A DNA stretch of 27,172 nucleotides, from IMG/VR virus record IMGVR_UViG_3300017762_000062, positions 1-27,172 of that record; one strand, written 5' to 3'. Made by a program: the position numbers and the translations under genes. The DNA comes from a virus. Shown here piece after piece: positions 18,146 through 25,227 of this stretch (the first letter of the stretch is position 1; every line of letters begins with the position of its first letter). Below the pieces are notes generated by a model. The model was given only the letters and a program-made list of their open reading frames with translations. It was not told the DNA's origin and did no database searches.

Positions 18146-18181
18146 TGGGAATAGGTTCTACTCTCGCTTTCCCTATTCCCA
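18146..18181 (-). repeat. 10-bp inverted repeat (stem-loop) in the gap before the primase-helicase gene
   Basis: TGGGAATAGG and CCTATTCCCA are exact complements separated by a 16-nt loop. They sit in the 73-nt gap between the HTH gene and the primase-helicase gene, the longest gap in the window. No T-tract follows on the transcribed strand, so it does not look like an ordinary intrinsic terminator. A role in mRNA processing, attenuation, primase translation or protein binding (the HTH protein is encoded next door) is possible but unproven. Confidence 0.7.
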
Positions 18182-18189
18182 TTACTAGT

Positions 18190-18480
18190 TTACTCGTTTT
18201 CTTTGAAAATCTCAAGAAGCCTTTCAAAGCGTTGCTTTTGTTCTAATGCTATAACCTCGGGTTGAGGCCATCCATCGTTAAGAATGGCTAGCATTTTCCT
18301 TAGAATCTCTCGTACTTTCTCATCATTCTTAGCACGGACAGGCTTACCTTTAACCCATCCGTAGTAAGTCATACGAGATATACCTAACAACTCTGCCATA
18401 TTGGAGGTTGTCAAAAGCATATGCTTCCTCAAAGCTTCGACTTTTTTGAAGTTAAGAGGAGGATTCTTAGTCATCAGCAT
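18190..18480 (-). CDS. Small helix-turn-helix DNA-binding protein
   Basis: This protein has 96 residues from the ATG at 18480, or 94 from the ATG at 18474. The longer frame begins with TTG at 18501 and is unlikely. GGGG lies just before the first ATG and 9 nt before the second. Residues about 24-45 (TSNMAELLGISRMTYYGWVKGK) are a clear helix-turn-helix of the Cro/XRE or phage-repressor style, followed by a lysine-rich linker and a charged amphipathic C-terminal helix (EQKQRFERLLEIFKENE). It overlaps the end of the SSB gene. It could repress or time transcription of this arm. A CI/Cro-like switch cannot be claimed, because no integrase or operator set is visible. Function is inferred from the motif only. 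Confidence 0.75.
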   Translation of the reverse strand: MLMTKNPPLNFKKVEALRKHMLLTTSNMAELLGISRMTYYGWVKGKPVRAKNDEKVREILRKMLAILNDGWPQPEVIALEQKQRFERLLEIFKENE

Positions 18481-19222
18481 TATCCCCAACAAGTTTAGCA
18501 ATCTCTGCCGCTAGGTCATCAGCTTCACTAGATGCAACTGGTGCAGGTGCAGGTTCTTCAACCACTCTTGCTTTAGGTTGAGGTGCAGGAGCAGGCTGTT
18601 GTATTTCTGCAACAGGTGCAGGAGCAGATTTTTCTTCTAAGTCAATAGATAAATTACCATTACCAACAACTGCTTCATCGTTTACAGCAACTGATTCATC
18701 GGCTGTGAATCCTACTTCTTCACCGAATCCAAACTTACCTGCGCCACTAGAGCCTTCAACGTACTCAATAACTTGTACTGCTCTAAGACGTAGGGTTACT
18801 CCTGCTCCAATAGATGGAGAGTCGTAGAAAGCGGCAGAGCCATTGACCTTAACAACAGAGCCACCATAGATATTATGCTTGGCCATCATGCTACCTTTAG
18901 CATCAAACACAGCAGGTTTATAAGCCGCTTTAGATTTGAATTTAATAATAACATTACCTGTTGGCTCACCAGTCTCATCGTCCAACTCGTCGTGGTATGG
19001 TAGTGGTGCTTGCTTGATCTGCTTGCTAGGCTTAGCTTCTTTCATTGCTTTAATACCTGCTAGTATCTCACCTTGGATAAGGTCAGTTACAGGTTTAGCT
19101 TCTTCTTTAGATAAGCACAGGTTAACTTTGTAGTGTCCTGATTCATCAAATTTAGTATCGGGTGCGCTAATGTACGGATAGTACGCAACACCTTTATTAG
19201 TAGTAAAAGTTTTATTTGTCAT
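18467..19222 (-). CDS. Single-stranded DNA-binding protein, T7 gp2.5/DUF2815-like
   Basis: This 251-aa protein has an ideal AGGAGG 5 nt before its ATG. Residues 1-155 are a beta-rich OB-fold-like domain. The stretch IYGGSVVKVNGSAAFYDSP, then GAGVTLRLRAVQVIEYVEG (about 118-157), is typical of gp2.5/DUF2815 phage SSBs. After it come FGFGEEVGF (164-172), a Pro/Ala-rich linker (about 200-230) and an acidic end (EADDLAAEI to GDNADD). Acidic tails of SSBs recruit polymerase and primase-helicase. It would coat single strands at the fork made by the nearby polymerase, helicase and primase genes. The FGF-EE-GF motif recurs at the C-terminus of the next upstream gene, which suggests a shared partner or common ancestry. 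The family call is confident; tail contacts are inferred. Confidence 0.85.
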   Translation of the reverse strand: MTNKTFTTNKGVAYYPYISAPDTKFDESGHYKVNLCLSKEEAKPVTDLIQGEILAGIKAMKEAKPSKQIKQAPLPYHDELDDETGEPTGNVIIKFKSKAAYKPAVFDAKGSMMAKHNIYGGSVVKVNGSAAFYDSPSIGAGVTLRLRAVQVIEYVEGSSGAGKFGFGEEVGFTADESVAVNDEAVVGNGNLSIDLEEKSAPAPVAEIQQPAPAPQPKARVVEEPAPAPVASSEADDLAAEIAKLVGDNADD

Positions 19223-19231
19223 TTGAACCTC

Positions 19232-19906
19232 CTAGTTCGTTTCATGTTGATTAAAACCTGCTTCTTCTGAAAAACCAAAATCAGAAGCAACAGGGGTTTG
19301 CCCACTAGCTACACTAACTTCACCTGTAACAACCTTTACATCGTTGGTGCCTATAAGTTTATCGACATTACGTTGCATTTCATCTGTATTAAAACCACCA
19401 AAGGAAAATTTTAATTTAGGGAAACGCACAGACGTATCAAAAGATATTGTTGTTACAGCAATATCAGGTGCAATACCTCTGCTTTGTAGTGTCTTCTGAT
19501 AAGCATTTAAGTTGCCTAGTGAAGATGGTGTAACTTGTAACAGATAGAGTTCACCATCTGTCTTATCCGCCATTACCAAAGCTATTCGCTTTTGGTCAGC
19601 GCAAGCTTTAATCTTGCGACCTTCAGGCGTAATCTTAGAACCCCATGCGTTTTGTGGACAAGAAGCACATAGGTCATTCTGTTTAAGTTCGCTTCTCTCA
19701 TGTGGTGTTTCACCATTCAAAGAGTAGCAGTCGGGTGCAGATGATTCTCTATCTACACTATACTCACCTGCATACCATACCTTAGACAACCTAGGGTTTG
19801 CTCCAACAATCACTGTGTTCAAACTTGTTGCAGTAATCTGAGCATCCCCTGCTGCCGTCGCAAGATGGAAACGTGAGTTCTTAATTGATAGTTTAGAACC
19901 AATCAT
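19232..19906 (-). CDS. Conserved phage protein with four-cysteine site, replication region
   Basis: This 224-aa protein starts with ATG overlapping the previous stop (TAATG). It has four cysteines spaced Cys60, Cys80, Cys83 and Cys102 (APDCYSLNG, CASCPQNAWGSK, IKACADQ), a likely zinc or Fe-S site. A central strand region (LYLLQVTPSSLGNLNAYQ) and RFPKLKFSFGGF follow. The C-terminus carries DFGFSEEAGF (209-218), nearly identical to a motif in the neighbouring SSB. I recognise it as a type of protein often found beside SSB genes in phage replication modules, without a settled function. DNA binding or SSB partnership is a reasonable inference from the cysteines and context. There is no enzyme motif. 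Confidence 0.75.
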   Translation of the reverse strand: MIGSKLSIKNSRFHLATAAGDAQITATSLNTVIVGANPRLSKVWYAGEYSVDRESSAPDCYSLNGETPHERSELKQNDLCASCPQNAWGSKITPEGRKIKACADQKRIALVMADKTDGELYLLQVTPSSLGNLNAYQKTLQSRGIAPDIAVTTISFDTSVRFPKLKFSFGGFNTDEMQRNVDKLIGTNDVKVVTGEVSVASGQTPVASDFGFSEEAGFNQHETN

Positions 19907-20310
19907 TAATCATCCACCTTGGCTACAGGTTTACGAACATTTACATCAATGCGTGTTCCGTAGTTCACACCTGATGGTACGGTTTTATTCTTCTCAATAT
20001 AACCTCGTACAGCAGTCTTACTAACTCGCTTCTCTAGCATATCAAAGGCATCGTTGTTCTTAATATATTCAAGAACAGAATCCCAATCAGCTACTTGTGC
20101 GAAGTCAGTGGTAGTTAAGAAGGCAGTACCATGGTCAGTCTTAAAAGACTTTACCCCTTGTGTATCTGCTTGCTCCTTAATCCATCCCTCAAGTTTAGCC
20201 ATGTTATCTTTGATGCCTTTGACTTTATCTTTAGTCTCAGCTTCAATGGCTTCTTTCTTCTTGCGAAGCTTGAGGTATGTATTGATTACTTCATCTACAG
20301 TTAGATTCAT
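19906..20310 (-). CDS. Conserved phage replication-region protein, unknown function
   Basis: The ATG at 20310 is chosen because GAGGTGAT stands about 6 nt upstream. The ATG at 20328 would lie inside the helicase gene without a visible ribosome site. The product has 134 residues. Its N-terminal 55 residues are a highly charged helix (LRKKKEAIEAETKDKVKGI) fit for a coiled coil, followed by a small alpha/beta part (VKSFKTDHGTAFLTTTDF, ADWDSVLEYIKNNDAF) and a basic end (RIDVNVRKPVAKVDD). The layout faintly recalls Gam-like nuclease inhibitors, but the resemblance is too weak to name it. It lies between the SNF2-like helicase and the four-cysteine protein, so a role in replication or recombination is likely. 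Confidence 0.75.
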   Translation of the reverse strand: MNLTVDEVINTYLKLRKKKEAIEAETKDKVKGIKDNMAKLEGWIKEQADTQGVKSFKTDHGTAFLTTTDFAQVADWDSVLEYIKNNDAFDMLEKRVSKTAVRGYIEKNKTVPSGVNYGTRIDVNVRKPVAKVDD

Positions 20311-20314
20311 ATCA

Positions 20315-21865
20315 TCACCTCGTTTCATTCTCTATCAGGTCAAGCAACAGACCTTGTAGTTTTTGTTTATTTTTAAGCCTGTCATACATCTTGTACTCTA
20401 GTTCTGTTGCTTCTATGTGTACGATGTTTGAAACATGCTTCTTACCTATCCTCTCAATACGTCCATTTGCCTGAACATATTGCTCGTTGCTTGTCACTGG
20501 CCCATACCAGATCACAGTTGACGCAGAAGTTAGTGTCAATCCATGAGCCATGGTGGCAGGGTGTGCAACAAGAACATGAGGGTCTTTCGAATGTTGGAAA
20601 TCATGGAAGATAACATTACGTTTAGTAGCTGATACCTCTCCATTAACTACAGCAACACTCCAATATTTAGAGAGTTCCTTTTCCAACATCTTTAATGTAC
20701 CTGTTAATGGTACAAAAACTATTACTTTACCTCCTACTTCTTCAATTACTTCTTTAACTATATCGACTCTAGGTTTACAATCGATTTGAATATGCTGTCC
20801 ATCATCACCATAGACAACACCACAAGCTATTTGTACTAGCTTCTGTAGTTTTACAGCTTCATTCACAGCAGTAATTGTTTCACCCTGTGTATGTTCTGTA
20901 ATGAAATGCTTGAGCATCTTTTGGTAATGTACTTTCTGTTCCTTAGTAAGTTCAACCTTCCTTGTCTGTGATACAGTATCAGGTAAATCAAAGCACTCGT
21001 CTCTAGTGTATCTTACAGCAGGGGTTAACATATACTTTACAATCTCTATTGATTCGGGTCTTGGTAACCACTTCCATTGTCCTACCTTCATCATAACAGC
21101 TTCTCTAAAAGCAGTATACGTCTTTGTCAAGTTAGGACTATCAGCTAATTTTGCTAATGCCCACGCGTCAGTTGGTGCATTCGGCGTAGGTGTACCAGTC
21201 ATCAACCACAAACGTGTTGACGAATGTTGAGCCATGAACTTCCTGAGCAGTTTAAATCTATTTGTTGAGGGGTTACGATAGACAGCCACCTCATCAATGA
21301 TGATAAGGTCAAACATATCTTTGGCTTTTTCTGTAATGATAGGGAATCCATCATGATTAATGATGTAAAAATCTACGTCAGTATTTAATAGTTTCTTACG
21401 TCTCTCACTTGTACCATGTAAGGTTACTGATTTTAGATGTGGAAATTGCATAAAGATACTATCGCCCCATACTCTTTCAAGGGTTGATAGTGGTGATATG
21501 ATTAAAACTTTTTTGATTGCGCCGATAGATATAAGATAATCAGCCGCCCATAGTGCAGACTGTGTCTTACCTGTACCGATCTCATTGAGTACCAACGCTC
21601 TCCTATTCATTGTCAGAAAAGCGGCAGTCATTTTTTGGTGGTCATAAGGGTCAAACCTACCTGCCCATTTATAGTAGTGCAGTATAGGTGCAGGTGCTTT
21701 AATGCCTAGGTTTCTTAGTATCTTAACTTCATCATTACGATGAGGTGCTACAACAAGTTCTGTTCCCTTGTATGTAAGCTTCTTAGCTGTAGGTATACAC
21801 TCCAACACTTTGTTTGGGTGCTTTAAATTTAAAGCTATAGCTTGTGATTCTTCAACGATTACCAT
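20315..21865 (-). CDS. SNF2-like superfamily 2 DNA helicase/translocase
   Basis: This 516-aa protein has both RecA-like lobes. Motif I is NEIGTGKT with Lys100. Motif Ia is LIISPLSTLERVW. Motif II is IIIDEV with Asp191 and Glu192. Motif III is LMTGTP at 221-226. In lobe 2, motif V is ATMAHGLTLTSAST and motif VI is Q465-x-x-G-R469-x-x-R472-I-G. The arrangement and the N-terminal DPYDHQKMTAAFL (a Q-like region) fit the SNF2/SWI2 group, as in many phage helicases that remodel forks or assist recombination. The start ATG overlaps the end of the VRR-NUC gene by 14 nt; phages often place these two together. It would be the first complete gene downstream of the promoter at 22150-22179. Confidence 0.92.
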   Translation of the reverse strand: MVIVEESQAIALNLKHPNKVLECIPTAKKLTYKGTELVVAPHRNDEVKILRNLGIKAPAPILHYYKWAGRFDPYDHQKMTAAFLTMNRRALVLNEIGTGKTQSALWAADYLISIGAIKKVLIISPLSTLERVWGDSIFMQFPHLKSVTLHGTSERRKKLLNTDVDFYIINHDGFPIITEKAKDMFDLIIIDEVAVYRNPSTNRFKLLRKFMAQHSSTRLWLMTGTPTPNAPTDAWALAKLADSPNLTKTYTAFREAVMMKVGQWKWLPRPESIEIVKYMLTPAVRYTRDECFDLPDTVSQTRKVELTKEQKVHYQKMLKHFITEHTQGETITAVNEAVKLQKLVQIACGVVYGDDGQHIQIDCKPRVDIVKEVIEEVGGKVIVFVPLTGTLKMLEKELSKYWSVAVVNGEVSATKRNVIFHDFQHSKDPHVLVAHPATMAHGLTLTSASTVIWYGPVTSNEQYVQANGRIERIGKKHVSNIVHIEATELEYKMYDRLKNKQKLQGLLLDLIENETR

Positions 21866-22151
21866 TTATATATTCTCTAACCTGTTCAATACTTTCATCA
21901 TCACATACAACAAAACATTTACCTCCTGCATCTTCTATCTCCTGCATACATTTAAGTTGTAAGGCGGTGGGTTTCTTAGTCCTGTCCGCCTTACACTCAA
22001 TCCCAATAAACTGGCCGCCTAAGATAGCCACTCTATCGGGTACACCTGCACGACCAAATGGCCCTGCTTGTGGACTATAATACCAAACCTTTTCATACTT
22101 TAACATCTTGTCAAGTTTGTTCTTAATCTTTCCTTCAGGTGTTGTAGCCAT
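21852..22151 (-). CDS. VRR-NUC domain nuclease
   Basis: This 99-aa protein consists of one VRR-NUC domain of the PD-(D/E)XK nuclease superfamily. Glu6, Asp39 in AGVPDRV, Glu52 and Lys54 in FIGIECKA, and Gln65 in PTALQ make up the expected metal-binding and catalytic set. Stand-alone phage VRR-NUC proteins are thought to cut branched or flapped DNA such as Holliday junctions during replication and packaging. An AAAGG lies 9-10 nt before the ATG. The start codon itself overlaps the -10 box of a consensus promoter, so a transcript from that promoter would begin inside this gene. Expression of the full gene must then come from further upstream. It overlaps the helicase gene by 14 nt. Confidence 0.9.
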   Translation of the reverse strand: MATTPEGKIKNKLDKMLKYEKVWYYSPQAGPFGRAGVPDRVAILGGQFIGIECKADRTKKPTALQLKCMQEIEDAGGKCFVVCDDESIEQVREYINGNR

Positions 22152-22179
22152 TATATATGTACCTTTACATTATTGTCAA
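22150..22179 (-). promoter_or_regulatory. Consensus sigma70-type promoter in the nuclease gap
   Basis: On the minus strand TTGACA (22179-22174) and TATAAT (22155-22150) are both perfect consensus hexamers, separated by 18 bp. They fill the 29-nt gap between the two nuclease genes, one of only two gaps longer than 25 nt in this arm. Transcription would start near 22143, just inside the VRR-NUC gene. It would thus serve the helicase, SSB, HTH, primase-helicase and hydrolase genes downstream. Use by host RNA polymerase is inferred from sequence. Confidence 0.65.
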
Positions 22180-22180
22180 G

Positions 22181-22840
22181 TTATATTCTTGCAAATTCAC
22201 AAATATTTTTTGCAGGACACCAACCACATAAGCCACTAGGTTTAGCAGGCCAGTTATTATGCTCAACAGATTGATGTATTCTTTCTATACGAGCAAGCAT
22301 ATCAGACCACATTAGATTAGTTTGATTAACTTTAAATGTTTGAGAGTCCATAGACATATCTTTTAACCATATGAATGTAGATTGTACTGTTTTAATTTTA
22401 GGGTAATGTTTAAAGACTTGTAAAGCAAACAACTGTAGTTGTGTAAAGTCGGGTCTACGTTTACCTGTCTTCCAATCCATGACTATTGCTTTATCATCTA
22501 TCAGAATCAGAACGTCTAAGATGGATCTTAACCATGCGTCTTTCTCCCACCAACCTGTTGGTGTAAGGTTTTCATTGAGGCACAGCTGTTGCTCTGCGAG
22601 TATAGTTCCACCCATACCCTCTATACTTTTACATAAAGGTTCATACTTTTCTGTACCATCAGACAGTGGTTTACTATCTACTAGTCGGTGTTCTAAACTA
22701 GAGTGTACTCTTTCACCATATTTTGTAGCGTCACTACCTGTGTCTTGTACTTCTTTCATAACACGTTGGTGATAGTAACGCTTTGGGCAGTTCTCATACA
22801 TCTTAATAGATGAATATGAATGTGTTAGTTTTATATCCAT
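22181..22840 (-). CDS. Cas4/RecB-like PD-(D/E)XK exonuclease with Fe-S cluster cysteines
   Basis: The ATG at 22840 is used because AGGTGA precedes it by 5 nt. The upstream ATG at 22873 lies inside the 70-aa gene. The product has 219 residues. The nuclease core shows His46 in GERVH, Asp109 in SILDVL, Asp122-Trp-Lys124 in MDWKTGK, and the QLQLFAL motif at 134-140. Cys18 in YENCPKRYYH together with Cys205, Cys208 and Cys214 in CGWCPAKNICEF gives the C...Cx2Cx5C pattern of the 4Fe-4S cluster in Cas4 and AddB. Such phage proteins are exonucleases that trim DNA ends for replication or recombination. No CRISPR array or cas1/cas2 is present, so a CRISPR role is not suggested. Confidence 0.9.
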   Translation of the reverse strand: MDIKLTHSYSSIKMYENCPKRYYHQRVMKEVQDTGSDATKYGERVHSSLEHRLVDSKPLSDGTEKYEPLCKSIEGMGGTILAEQQLCLNENLTPTGWWEKDAWLRSILDVLILIDDKAIVMDWKTGKRRPDFTQLQLFALQVFKHYPKIKTVQSTFIWLKDMSMDSQTFKVNQTNLMWSDMLARIERIHQSVEHNNWPAKPSGLCGWCPAKNICEFARI

Positions 22841-22841
22841 A

Positions 22842-23054
22842 TTATTCACCTGCCGCACGACGTAAAATGTCATGCTTTAGGGTCTCAATAAAACCTACTA
22901 GTCCTACTGTATCATCTATCTTTGTAGAGAATCTAACGTACTTACCTTTTACCTTGACAAGTATTACCAAGTCGCCTAGGTCAGCGTCGTTAGTAGATGA
23001 AACAGTTTCAGTAAGTTCTTTAATTACCTTTAAGGTACTTTCTTTCTTACTCAT
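22842..23054 (-). CDS. Small protein of unknown function downstream of DNA polymerase
   Basis: This 70-aa protein overlaps the polymerase gene by four bases (ATGA) and is followed one base later by the nuclease gene, whose ribosome site lies in its last codons. It has a charged N-terminus (SKKESTLKVIKEL) and a probable beta hairpin (GDLVILVKVKGKYVRFST). It ends in a helix, LVGFIETLKHDILRRAAGE. There is no cysteine, no membrane segment and no known motif. The tight coupling to polymerase and nuclease suggests an accessory factor, which is inference. Confidence 0.75.
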   Translation of the reverse strand: MSKKESTLKVIKELTETVSSTNDADLGDLVILVKVKGKYVRFSTKIDDTVGLVGFIETLKHDILRRAAGE

Positions 23055-24925
23055 TTTGCTTCTCCATAGTTTTTGCCTACACCAACTTCACAATCAACTG
23101 GTAGTGTAGGTGCCCAGCTGGGGGGTTTAGACATCTTCCTGACAATAAGTTGTTGTGCGTTTGTCAACTCATCGTCCGGGACGGATATGATAATCTCATC
23201 ATGAACTTGAAAAGCCACATGATAATGTTTACCAATAGATGCCATCTGTTCAGTGATTACAATACGAGCAAGTGCTTGTACTATATTCTCTGTAACTTTA
23301 CCGCCATATATTTTAGTCCAATCTATACTATCCTGCTCACCTGTCATAACTCTTTTAGTTACAAGTTTACGAAAGGTTCTTGCATTGTTAATATAAACGT
23401 ACCCATCTTCTCCTCTGCATAATGCAGGGTAAAGAACTTTTAATTTGTTAGGAAGTATTATACCTTCGCCATCATAGTGTGCAATGTCACATAGACTACC
23501 ACTACGACCTGCTACCATTTCAGTAAGTGCATGATTACATCTATTCCAAAATGAAGTTATCTTATGGTTTTTATTCCTATACAAGTTTACAATTCTTTGT
23601 GCCTCATTCTCATCTATATCTAGAGATATACCACCCATACCAAGAGCAAGAGTATTCCTAAACTTCACATGACCCATGCCATAACCCAAGCCAAGGATAC
23701 AAGTCTTGCCAACAAACCTTGCGACCTTGTCCTCTTTAGTCACTCTCTTATTATATACCTCACTAGCGAACTCACTATAAACATCACGACCCTCACGAAA
23801 GGCTTGAAGTAAATCTTCTTGTCCTGCAACATACGCAACCATACGAGCCTCAATTTGTGACAAGTCACATGCAAGTAATGATTCACCAATAGGTGCTGTG
23901 ATAGCTTTACGAATAGCACCACTACGAGGTAGGTTCTGCAAGTTAAGTTTATCACCACCACTAAACCTGCCAGTGTGCGCTCCATAATAATTAAGCATGA
24001 TAGGTAGGCGACCACGTTTCGATACCTTTATAAGGTTCTCAGTCCGCGTCTCCTCTATTGTCGATTTTGTGCCGAGCCGAGCCGCGACCAAATTTTGAAC
24101 TCTAGCGTCGGGGTGTTCTAATAAATTAGTAAACTCTTTATCTGTCTTTGCAAAAGCAAAAGACTCTTTGCCTGTCCTTAGACTTATCTTAGTCGGTGGC
24201 TCTACGCCCACAGTCTTTAGTAACTTAGCAAAGATTTGATTAGACATCAGTGCTTTCTTGACTTTCTCCTGACTCAAACCTTTCAACGCTAAATCATCAA
24301 TAAGTTTCTGTTTGTTTGCCTTGACTTGCACGAGATGATCAGCCAATGAATCACCATCAAGTACGATAGTCGGCTCAGTATACATACGAATGGTTTGGTC
24401 AATCACCAATAACTCTGTCGGCGGAAATTTTTTAGATAACACTTTGAACAGTTGATAAGTAAGGTCAACATCATTGACACAATAGCTTGCATACCTATCA
24501 AGTTCTTCGGGTGTGAAGTCCTGTCGATGCTTACCTAATGCCTGTACAACCTCATCACCTTTCTTACCTAAGTTATAGTGGCTAACTAAATTCTTAAGTG
24601 AACCCCCCACAGTTGCATTGTGATATGGTCTTGCCATAGATAAAGTATCGAACCAAAGTTTAGGCTTGATACCATAGTGCCATGACAATATTGCTCCATC
24701 GAATACAGTATTGTGAGCAAGTATAACCTTGTTAGAATAGTCCAACGAGTTTAGAAACTTGCCCACATCATTACCACTATACCAATCAGTAGGGTGGTTA
24801 TTAACTTTGACACCAACACCAATGACCTCAAACCTATCATCACGAATGTATGCCTCTGTTGTCATCTTCGACAAAGAATATTCTCTGTCATAATAAGTCT
24901 CAAAATCTATGGTTACGATGTCCAT
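23051..24925 (-). CDS. Family A DNA polymerase with 3'-5' exonuclease domain
   Basis: This is a 624-aa replicative polymerase. The proofreading domain shows Exo I Asp7/Glu9 in IDFET, Exo II AHNTVFD with Asp76, and Exo III Y148CVND152. The polymerase domain shows HTGRFSGGDKLNLQNLPR (317-334), motif A ACDLSQIEAR with Asp354, motif B R403-FVGK407-TCI-L411-GLGY415, and motif C FQVHDE with Asp576. There is no 5'-3' exonuclease domain, as in T7-like phages. The residue matching E. coli Pol I Phe762 is Leu411; in virome studies a Leu here marks one large class of phage polymerases and has been linked to slower, often temperate replication. GGGAG lies 5 nt before the ATG, which overlaps the preceding stop (TAATG). 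Confidence 0.95.
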   Translation of the reverse strand: MDIVTIDFETYYDREYSLSKMTTEAYIRDDRFEVIGVGVKVNNHPTDWYSGNDVGKFLNSLDYSNKVILAHNTVFDGAILSWHYGIKPKLWFDTLSMARPYHNATVGGSLKNLVSHYNLGKKGDEVVQALGKHRQDFTPEELDRYASYCVNDVDLTYQLFKVLSKKFPPTELLVIDQTIRMYTEPTIVLDGDSLADHLVQVKANKQKLIDDLALKGLSQEKVKKALMSNQIFAKLLKTVGVEPPTKISLRTGKESFAFAKTDKEFTNLLEHPDARVQNLVAARLGTKSTIEETRTENLIKVSKRGRLPIMLNYYGAHTGRFSGGDKLNLQNLPRSGAIRKAITAPIGESLLACDLSQIEARMVAYVAGQEDLLQAFREGRDVYSEFASEVYNKRVTKEDKVARFVGKTCILGLGYGMGHVKFRNTLALGMGGISLDIDENEAQRIVNLYRNKNHKITSFWNRCNHALTEMVAGRSGSLCDIAHYDGEGIILPNKLKVLYPALCRGEDGYVYINNARTFRKLVTKRVMTGEQDSIDWTKIYGGKVTENIVQALARIVITEQMASIGKHYHVAFQVHDEIIISVPDDELTNAQQLIVRKMSKPPSWAPTLPVDCEVGVGKNYGEAK

Positions 24926-25227
24926 TACTTCTCCCTTGTTTTATTTATATTAGGAACTTGCTCACCTGCTAACGCTCCATAGCCACAAGTATCCACATAG
25001 TTATCCACATTGTGTGGATTCTCTGTAGTTCTAGCAACCTTGTACAGTACCATCATCATGGGTACTTCATGTGGGAATATATCCACACCTAAGTATGTAC
25101 TCCATAAATCAGACACCATCTCAAAGTTCTTACTAGCATCACCATGTTCTACTTCTCTGTCAGTTGATGTTAGCTTGTCAGCTTTTTTAAGTATGTTGTT
25201 CCGATTGTATCTAGACTTCTTTGACAT
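24925..25227 (-). CDS. DUF6378-like phage protein
   Basis: The start at 25227 is supported by GGAG 7 nt upstream; an ATG at 25239 has no ribosome site. The 100-aa product contains EHGDASKNFEMVSDLWSTYLG, then the HEVPMMMVLYKVAR helix, then NVDNYVDTCGYGALAGE. This order matches the small all-helical phage domain DUF6378 as I know it, whose conserved acidic and histidine residues hint at a metal-dependent nucleotide hydrolase of the MazG/dUTPase-like kind. That activity is not established. It overlaps the proteasome-like gene by 17 nt and abuts the polymerase gene, so a link to nucleotide supply would make sense. Confidence 0.8.
   Translation of the reverse strand: MSKKSRYNRNNILKKADKLTSTDREVEHGDASKNFEMVSDLWSTYLGVDIFPHEVPMMMVLYKVARTTENPHNVDNYVDTCGYGALAGEQVPNINKTREK

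Noticed and set aside
22181-22840. CRISPR-associated Cas4
   Set aside because: The Fe-S nuclease signature is shared with many phage RecB-like exonucleases. There is no repeat array, cas1 or cas2 in the window, so no CRISPR role is claimed.
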